Part shown: positions 56,851 through 64,000 of the stretch, piece after piece
Position numbering within the stretch: position 1 is the stretch's first letter
Layout: each line of letters begins with the position of its first letter
Made by a program: the position numbers and the translations under genes
Assembly: GCA_036346225.1 (NCBI GenBank)
Contig: JARFIW010001189.1
Coordinates: 1,470,501 to 1,534,500 of the forward strand
Origin: Platerodrilus igneus
Lineage: Eukaryota > Arthropoda > Insecta > Coleoptera > Lycidae
Length of the DNA stretch: 64,000 bases
Direction of reading: 5' to 3'
The notes under the pieces: model-generated
The model's database searches: none
Told to the model about the DNA's origin: nothing
The model's input: only the letters and a program-made list of their open reading frames with translations

Positions 56851-58457
56851 ATTCAATTCACAAATATTAATATTTTAATTTTTTGATAATCGCCTTTTTG
56901 AAATGTTTATTTTGTCAAATCGTATTAATAAAAACCTTATTTTTCTTGCAGTTTCTAGAAACTATTGTTAAGAGGTTTTATTTAAGTTGTATTGGAGTAA
57001 GATGCAATTTAAAACGTCCTTTGTAATAATTAATTAAGATAACTATATTATTTTTACTTCAAATAATCGATTCTCTCATAACTCCTTATGTTTTGTCCAA
57101 TACTCGAATTTTAAGATTTTTATTAAACTCCAAGCGATAAGTGATTCCCACTCGCTTCGATTTCATTCTGTTTAACAATAGTTCCGAATTATCACCGTGA
57201 TTTCTAAACTAAAGGAACTGACACCTCCAACTCCGGTTCCAGAGCTGTGACAAAATCACAGACACTGAAATCACACCAAACCTCTAATTCTAATACTTGT
57301 TCACCTTTTAACAAAAAATATGTTTATTGGAGTTTTCGCATTCGAAAACAAAATTCGTGCTGAATATTTAGACAAAGGTAGCCATCTAGATGATCATCAC
57401 CATGAGATCCGAATCATTTATATCTCGGATTGTTTGTTCTCTAAAGTACTTTACTGGACTTCGCGTATATCAAATTAATTTGACAAATTTACTATACGAG
57501 GAACAACGCAAAGCGTATTACTTCTAATGTCATAAATTGTTCTATTTTTCGCGCGCCTCGTGGATTCATATAAAACTGTCCTAATACGTAAACATTTTCA
57601 GGGCAATGTAATTTTCTCATATACTCATGATGTATATTCACTGGAAAATGTATTTCGGATATCCCGTGTAATTTTAATAACGCTTCAGAGAGCTTATAAC
57701 GACATAGCGTATATTAAAATTTATATTCAAATATATTCAGATGGTAAAAGGTTAAAATTAAAAAAGAATTTAAATGCATGAGCTTGTTATGCATCTCTGT
57801 TGTTGAGTTCTTTGTATACAAAATTACCACGTGTCTACAGCATGTCTTCACACATTTTTGTATTGCAGAATGAATACGAACATAAAGAATTGTATACATT
57901 TGTAAATTTTCATTTCGTTCTGGCACGAATACAGATTCACTAAACAAAGCTGATTTCATTACGTTTTGCATTAGACGTAATTTGTTTTCCAATTACATCT
58001 TTCTAGTTATTATTTCTGATGTAACTTTAAATCAAATTTAAATAATTTGAAATAAATTTTCAGTTTGATTAAAAGGCAGGGCAGATTGTATACATATTTG
58101 GTTGGCATAATTGCACAAATGGTAACTTTGTGCATATCTACAATAATACACATTTCTTTTTAAGACTGGAGAAATTATCTCCATATTTCTTTGGCACAAT
58201 TTTTTTTAAATTGAGAAATTGGTTTCAGTTTTAAATAGACAGATTAAGACATAAAAATGAAAAATTTTGAGTTAATTTTGAATATTTTGATATTTGTTTA
58301 TACCTCAATAGATAAAATATTGTTATAATTGTTAACATCATCTTCAGCACGGTTCCTAGTGTTAGAAAGAAACAAAAAAAAATTTTGTTAAGTTTTTCTA
58401 TCTAAAATTGTGTCCAAAGTATTTCTCCATAAGTGCCATGTAGATCTAAATCCCAAC
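56851..58457. other. No recognisable gene
   Basis: AT-rich. The hAT 3' end probably lies in the first 400 bases: an inverted CAGCTCTGG-like tip near 57250 resembles CAGCTCCG at 32144, but matching 8-bp flanks are not evident. Frames at 57560-57781 (plus) and 57714-57992 (minus) have no recognisable motifs. Confidence 0.35.
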
Positions 58458-58733
58458 ATTTGATTTTTCAATTCACCACCCGAAGCTCCACAACGAAACT
58501 AGCTTTTTACCTGAAAATAAATTTTGCGGAAGCCTTACTGTTCCGCACAAGGTAGGGATCTTCAACGTGCGTGACAACACTCACACACGGGACCTCAATT
58601 TTTCTTCACATACGAACGAAGGCGTATTTTTGTGCAAAACGCTCACCTAACATTTTTCAGCGGACCGTATTGGGATTCGAACCGGGAACGTTGGGTATGC
58701 TAGACAAACGCATACCAACTACACCACAAAACC
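58458..58733 (-). mobile_element. tRNA-derived SINE, copy 4
   Basis: Minus orientation: a head with GGTGTAGTTGGTATGCG (about 58728-58712) and the B-box-like GGTTCGAATCCC (about 58684-58673), then the family body. It is more diverged and slightly shorter than the other copies. No clear target duplication. Confidence 0.8.
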
Positions 58734-58999
58734 GCTTATTTAAATTTAAATATGCTGGTATTTGCGCATATTTTAATAGTTTAGCATGTTTTATTGCGAT
58801 TTTGCAAAACTATTTTCATTCCCGGGTAACTCGGACGGACGTATGTATCATACTGCAACAAACGTATCATACATTCTGACAATGTAAAAAAAAGCGACAA
58901 TTGTAGGCAGTTGTATTTCCAACGAGAACAATAAAGTATTTGATACGTATTTTAACGCTCATTCTCATTGGATTATAAACATAACGTACAAATGATACC

Positions 59000-60312
59000 A
59001 CTGTCAATTCCACGTGGATCAAGTATCACAACACAGCCTGGTATTTAGTTTTACTTTGCTGTTTCTTTTTTATGTTAGATATACATAACTATAGTCTCAT
59101 ATATGTCAAGGTTATTGTCACAGAACCTCAAACAAGTTTATGATAAAATTTAAATAAGTCACTACCTTGTTTTAGGTATACTTTAATTTGTTAAACATTC
59201 CGATAACGTATAATTGCTTTCTCTATGGGTTGAATCTAAAGACTCGTCGTACTAAGGTCGCGTACTATCCGATAAAAGCGTGTTTTCAAGTCTCCTAATC
59301 ACGCTTTGATAACCACAATATGCCTTGGAGCTTTGGTTGTTTAATTAAACAAATTTATGTTGACCTTCTTTTCAAAATGTTAAAAAGCACTCGTAATTGC
59401 TAAATTCTTCGTTTCGTTTTTCTTTGTGAAAATTTCACGCACGTCTTACAACGTGGTGAGTACTGATGGTTTTGTAAACCCGTACTTGAGGATGTAAATT
59501 AATTAATATTTTTTTAATCATAGCTTCCTCCGGGGGACACAATAATCCCTTGAATTACCGTTGTTTGGGGTATAGAAGGCTGCACCCGTTACGTGATCTC
59601 AGATCCATCTGGCCAACTCCGGTCCGAGAAGCGAACGAGAGATCCAACACCGTAGAGACGTGGGTGAGTGTTTCTTTTCTGTTTGTGTCGAGATCCTGTT
59701 CACTTAGATTTTACTGTTTGGAGCTCATACAGGTCTCGAATTAATTGTATGTACGAAAATGATTTATGATACTGGGATCTTTTGCCATGGGATTACTATA
59801 TTATGCTTAACTTTAACTACTATTTATTAATGTGGGAATGGAATAAAAACTTGCTGGCACATTGGAAGATGTTATTGCCATTGTATTTGTAATTGCAGGT
59901 TATATGTTAGCATTATCACAGCCTATGTAAAGCATCATAATATTATGATTACTAAACGAAATTGTGCAATCTGGCATACAAATACACTAGCTAGCAGATA
60001 CTAATATATATGGTTTATTCTGACTTACCTAAACCGGGTTAATGCCCATTATAATGTTTCTTTTTTTTTTATGTTAATTAGAGTTCATTTGTTAGTATGT
60101 TATTGCCTTTAGCTTTTTTGTTTAGGTATAACTGCAGGCGGAGATTTCTCATACAGGTTGTACGGATCGGTTAATAATTTATTTTTATTTCAAGCCTTAT
60201 TTAATTTTTGTAGGTATTATATTCCGCCCACTCACCAACTGAGCCTGGTCAATTTCTCTTTCTTTCCTGTTTGTTGTCTTTTTTTGTTGACTACGTCGCT
60301 GCACATAGCATA
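59000..60312 (+). repeat. Family B copy 3, 5' LTR
   Basis: 59170-59330 aligns with 20385-20540 (ATTCCGATAACGTATAATTG, AAAGACTCGTCG). The end CATAGCA at about 60305-60312 is followed by TAAATTTTGACGCCC, an LTR end plus PBS matching copy 2 near 24905-24925. The middle is diverged and the left edge is approximate. Confidence 0.5.
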
Positions 60313-60335
60313 AATTTTGACGCCCTGACGAGGGG
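60313..60335 (+). other. Family B copy 3 primer binding site
   Basis: TTTTGACGCCCTGACGAGG lies right after the LTR end and corresponds to TTTGGCGCCCAACG in copy 2 (minus, about 24905-24918). It has mutated in its first bases (GACGCC for GGCGCC). Primer tRNA not assigned. Confidence 0.45.
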
Positions 60336-60563
60336 CTCCGATTTTGTTTTAATTAATTTTTGGCTCCGAGTTTGTTGTAGTTAATTTTTTTTGTTTCGAT
60401 TTTTGATTTTCGATGATTTGTGTTCCGATTTGGTTCCGCTTAATTTCTAGCCCAATTTTTGTTTTGCTTCTGGCCTGACTCAAATTACTACATTATCCTT
60501 TTTCTTGGCCTGATACTACTTATGCTTTCTTCCCTTACGTTCGAAATTGTATTTATTTCTTTA

Positions 60564-60587
60564 TATATATATATATATATATATATA
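60564..60587. repeat. (AT)n microsatellite
   Basis: Twelve AT units within the family B leader, absent from the leader of copy 1. Confidence 0.85.
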
Positions 60588-60989
60588 CTGTGTGGGTTCG
60601 ATCTTCTTAGATTTTAGTTTGGTTTTCGTCCGTGATCGCTAAATATCCTTGGTTGACTCATTTCAAATTATTGCACTTTTGTGTTTTCGCCAATAATCCT
60701 AGTCCATTGAAAACGCTAGCGCCCAAAATTTTTTCTTTCCTTTCCTCTCTGTACATTTTGTTCTTCCCGTTAAGTCTAAAATTGGTTTCTTTCCTCCGAT
60801 TTTTTTCTACAGCCTTATTCTAATTTCTATTTTGTTGTTTCGCTCCTATTGGTGTCCCGGAAGTTTATTCGTAGGATATGTTTTAAATTGTCATGTATTC
60901 GCAATAATTTTTTGTTCTTGAGCTTTTATTGAGTTACGGTTAGCCTTTATTTAGTTATTTTCAACCGATTTCTTTTTTATTCTGATTCA

Positions 60990-61860
60990 AAATGACTAAT
61001 CATAGGTTGATGGTGTTTAATATGATCTGTAAGAGACGGCAGAAGTCATCCGAAAGCATTACCCACTATTTCGCGTGTATGACGGGTCTGTTTGGAAACT
61101 ATGATTCTTTTAGTGAAGATGATCAATTTTACGTTTTGATTCGTTTAATCCATTTTATAGAACCCATTTACCTACCATCCACTCCTTAGAAGAGTTAAAG
61201 GACGAATGTTTGAAGTTAGAACCGGCAAATATTCTGGCCGATAATTCCATATTACCTAGTCACGACCAACATACTGTAACTGCTGAACCGGTATTAGCCC
61301 CTGCTACAGTGCTGAAGTCAGTCGCTACTCCTTTTTCAGCTTCCCACCAAGGTCTCCCTGTGTGGGAGTGAAATTTAAAATTTTCTGGTGACCCAAACAC
61401 TCTTACCGTACATGATTTTTTGAGAGGGGTCGAAGAACTCCGACAAACTCAACATGTGTCAGAATTGCAGTTATTTAAGTCGGCAGTGGACTTGTTCGAG
61501 TCTAAAGCGTTACTTTTCCATCGTGGTAATTGGCATAGGTTTTCTGACTGGAATTCGTTGTCTAATTTACTGATTCAACATTTTGAACTGCCTGATTTTG
61601 CTTAAAAGTGTGCTACTATTGAGGGAAATACTTGTACTTCACATGACCGAATTGTTAAGGTTTCTCCTACGCCTACGGGTAGATCAGATACTTCTTTCGT
61701 ACGTTCTGTTCTTCCTCCTAGTTCTAGTTCTACTCGTTAGGTCGTATGCTTTAATTGCCACAAACCTGGTCATGTTTCGACACGTTGTATACGTCCTAAA
61801 GTACTCCATTGTTATGGTTGCGAATATAAGGGAGTTACTCGTCACCACTGTTCACACTAT
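60990..61860 (+). pseudogene. Family B copy 3 gag with swapped capsid halves and two CCHC knuckles
   Basis: The ATG at 60992 opens directly into a capsid C-terminal-like block (RRQKSSESITHYFACMTGLF, FSEDDQF, then in another frame LEELKDECLKLEP, up to about 61225). A linker of about 140 bases follows, then LKFSGDPNTLTVHDFLRGVEELRQ and LFKSAVDLFESKALLFHRGNW, DWNSLSNLLIQHFELPDFA (61375-61605), which is the capsid N-terminal half. In Ty3/Gypsy gags the order is the reverse. Two zinc knuckles come next: CFNCHKPGHVSTRC and CYGCEYKGVTRHHC (61747-61860). Frameshifts at about 61190 and stops at 61367, 61603 and 61738 interrupt it. Confidence 0.7.
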
Positions 61861-62931
61861 CATCTTACTACTAATAGGTCTTCGAATCATACTTCCAATT
61901 CTGTTCTCAGCTCGAGGAACCAAATTTCTTCTGCTGCTAACTCAACGTTCTCTTCTGTACATCATCCAGGTCCTGCTACCACTATCAATACATACCTTTT
62001 TTCGGCGAATACAACTTCGAACAAAATTTCTTCCGTCTCTAATTCTACATCCTATTCTACTCCTTCTTCTGCTGGCCCTACTTGTTCACTCTCATCCCAA
62101 ACTGTACCTCCACCACCATTTCAACCCATACTTCGAATTAGTGACTTGCAGCTAGCTTCTCAAGAGTTTGTTCCCGCTTTCTTGAACTATTCTACCCAAG
62201 AAATTCCAGCTGTGTCTGCAAACACAAATGTCGCTGAAGTGACGATAATTTCTAATTTAGTTAGCGAAGGTTCTGTTGAAGTTCATGAACCTGTATCTTT
62301 AATACCTCTTCCCGTTTTTGTCAAAATTTTACCTGTTCCTGCTTTCTTAAATGCTTCGACTCAAGAAATTTTTTTCGTGCCAGCAATAACAGCCGTAGTT
62401 GAAGTGATGATAATTTCTAATACGGATAGAGATGATCCTCTGGAAGTTAGTGAACCAGTAACTGTGACGCCTGTTGCTATTGTCGTCCAAGTTCTACCTG
62501 ATCCTGTTTCTCCATCTATTAATGTCGAGGAATTTGTTTTTATTGTGGCTGAAGTTTTGTCTGTTCCTACTCTGTTGGCTAACAGTAATAAAGCCTTACT
62601 TGATCCTATTCCTTTATCGGACGTTGATGAAACGTTACCTACTTTTACTCATTTTTCTCATGCTGACAAAATGTTACTTGCTTCAGTTTTTTTAGCTAAG
62701 GTTGGTGAGATCTTAGCTGAGGTCCTGTTATCTAATGTTGACGAAGGTCAACCTGATTCGGCTGTCTCATCTATCGTGGATGAAGTTTTTCCTGATACTG
62801 TTTGTTCTTGTAAGGTGAAATTCTGTCTGGTGCTGTTCCTTTCTTTCATGTTGATAAACTTACAAGATCACTTCGCGCCTTTTAGGGTCCTTTTATTTAT
62901 CCATTTAAGAAACGGCTTGTCTTGCCGGTAG
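61861..62931 (+). CDS. Family B copy 3: Ser/Thr-rich linker and repeat-rich region
   Basis: After the knuckles comes a Ser/Thr-rich, then Pro-rich linker. The open frame 62146-62931 has two units of 55 residues (165 bp; starts at 62173 and 62338, both PAFLN---TQEI) and then consecutive units of 12-13 residues from about 62590 to 62800, for example LLDPIPLSDVDET, LPTFTHFSHADKM, LLASVFLAKVGEI, LAEVLLSNVDEGQ. No protease motif is reached before the frame leaves family B sequence near 62930. Function unknown; the position between nucleocapsid and protease suggests a spacer domain of the Gag or Gag-Pol precursor. Confidence 0.5.
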   Translation, partial: HLTTNRSSNHTSNSVLSSRNQISSAANSTFSSVHHPGPATTINTYLFSANTTSNKISSVSNSTSYSTPSSAGPTCSLSSQTVPPPPFQPILRISDLQLASQEFVPAFLNYSTQEIPAVSANTNVAEVTIISNLVSEGSVEVHEPVSLIPLPVFVKILPVPAFLNASTQEIFFVPAITAVVEVMIISNTDRDDPLEVSEPVTVTPVAIVVQVLPDPVSPSINVEEFVFIVAEVLSVPTLLANSNKALLDPIPLSDVDETLPTFTHFSHADKMLLASVFLAKVGEILAEVLLSNVDEGQPDSAVSSIVDEVFPDTVCSCKVKFCLVLFLSFMLINLQDHFAPFRVLLFIHLRNGLSCR

Positions 62932-64000
62932 TGGTGCCGCCGAATGATAAATTGTTATCTACAATCTTTCTCATGAGATTTTACCTTATTTAATTGATAG
63001 TTTAAAACATAAATGGTTATTTATTATTCTTCTTCTTAAAATAATCTTTGAGATTTTGCCATATCTAATCGATGCTCTGCACCATAAACTTATTTAGATT
63101 TTTCTTTGAAATTATCTTTAAGAATTTATTGTATTTAATTGATGTTCCGCATCTTTGGTATTTATAATTAAAGGTATTAATTATTGCGTTAATAAAAGGA
63201 ACTTAATCGACCCTTTAGCTTTATATTTCGGTGGGGTAAGAATAAGAAAGTTATTTATCGTTAATGCAACTTCACTGGCTAATGTGTTAATGTATAGTTC
63301 TATTGCTATAACATATTTTATTTTTACTTTTGCTGTTAATTAGTTTGAGTTAAAATATCTTAAAGATATTTTAAAAAATTTGTATGCATTTATAAGCAAT
63401 ATGAAAAAAATTAAATTTTATATTTAAGTTTTTATAGTGAAACTTAAGTGTTAATTTTAAGTATTAAGTCCCATACTCTCAGACTGATTTTGTGCATCGG
63501 TGCGGGCGGCAAACAAGATTTTTGCGTGCATAGATGAAGTAGCATGATGATTGGGTGGCTACTTTTTCCATTTTCTGGTGTCGCAAATTGCTAGAATTTA
63601 AAAACCAGGTAACGCCCAAAGACATTATTACAATATAAGTTTTCCGTGTATATGAACTGATGTATAGCGACTTTTTTTCTGTTTTTCTTTTTGGAGGTTT
63701 GTTGCGATTGTTACGCGCTCAAAAAGCTCTCTGCAAATTATTTCAGTAATTAATTAATCTTAGGGGATTTTTGCTTAATACATTTACGTAATTACACTGT
63801 AATACAGAGTTACGAAAATAGGCTCGCGTGGAAATTATTTTTGGAGTTTTTTGGTAATAACTTTTATTGTGTGATTATGTGATTAATATTATTGTCACGG
63901 TCGTGAAACGGACACGACTTTTTCCTTCTAATCAGTACGCGTAACGTACAATCGGTGGTGGGGTTTCAAGTTGTTAGAAGCGCCTCTATGATGGCAATCT
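62932..64000. other. No recognisable gene
   Basis: AT-rich sequence after family B similarity ends. Only short frames (for example 63155-63343) without motifs; no element end identified. Confidence 0.4.

Noticed and set aside
32144..57254. hAT terminal inverted repeats CAGCTC(C/T)G
   Set aside because: Only about 8-10 bases agree and the flanking 8-mers (GACCTTGG and TGACAAAA) do not match, so I do not claim the ends.

Overview
This window looks like AT-rich, transposon-packed intergenic DNA from an arthropod, most likely an insect. I see no intact host gene. The clues are BEL/Pao, Ty3/Gypsy, CR1/Jockey-group and hAT elements, an insect-type (baculovirus F-like) env relic, and an insect-like TAF1 bromodomain fragment. 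Nearly every recognisable reading frame belongs to a mobile element, and most are broken. Layout, left half: 1-2131 is a BEL/Pao pol remnant (minus) split at 756-1090 by a tRNA-derived SINE. 3515-4440 is an LTR-like copy of a Gypsy family I call B. 5019-6480 is a 5'-truncated LINE ending in a (GTT)n tail. 7152-7768 is a TAF1 second-bromodomain relic. 8742-15434 is a complete but decayed Gypsy element (Gypsy-1) with two LTRs, PBS, PPT and a 5-bp target duplication. 16468-16716 is a 21-bp minisatellite. 17224-21475 (plus) and 24768-30825 (minus) are two inverted, partly deleted copies of family B; between them lie a foldback palindrome (22773-22995) and a SINE inserted inside another SINE (24094-24706). 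Layout, right half: 30835-31792 is an errantivirus-like env fragment. 32374-32916 is a probable solo LTR. A hAT transposase gene starts near 33130 and breaks off at 34219; its missing C-terminal part resumes at 56461, 22.2 kb away. The intervening 34220-56460 is the highlight: one large transposable element with about 3.5-kb terminal inverted repeats and a perfect 8-bp duplication (TTAGAAGA) of hAT coding sequence at both ends. Its core holds a broken gene of about 600 codons that I cannot name (vaguely Rep-like), a C2H2 zinc-finger gene resembling the N-terminal part of long viral/Polinton-type DNA polymerase B proteins, and, separately and on the other strand, a fragment resembling the C-terminus of such polymerases. 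The arms contain deleted copies of the element's own genes and 58-bp subterminal tandem arrays. After insertion it was hit by a CR1/Jockey-group LINE (39218-43274) and by a second, fairly young Gypsy element (48187-53753). The far right (59000-62930) is a third family B copy, with 5' LTR, leader and a gag whose capsid halves are in swapped order, followed by zinc knuckles and a 13-residue tandem repeat. The window therefore records layered insertions: hAT first, then the 22-kb element, then the LINE and Gypsy-2; and independently BEL/Pao then SINE, and SINE then SINE. All calls come from reading the sequence and from knowledge of the families; no search was run.
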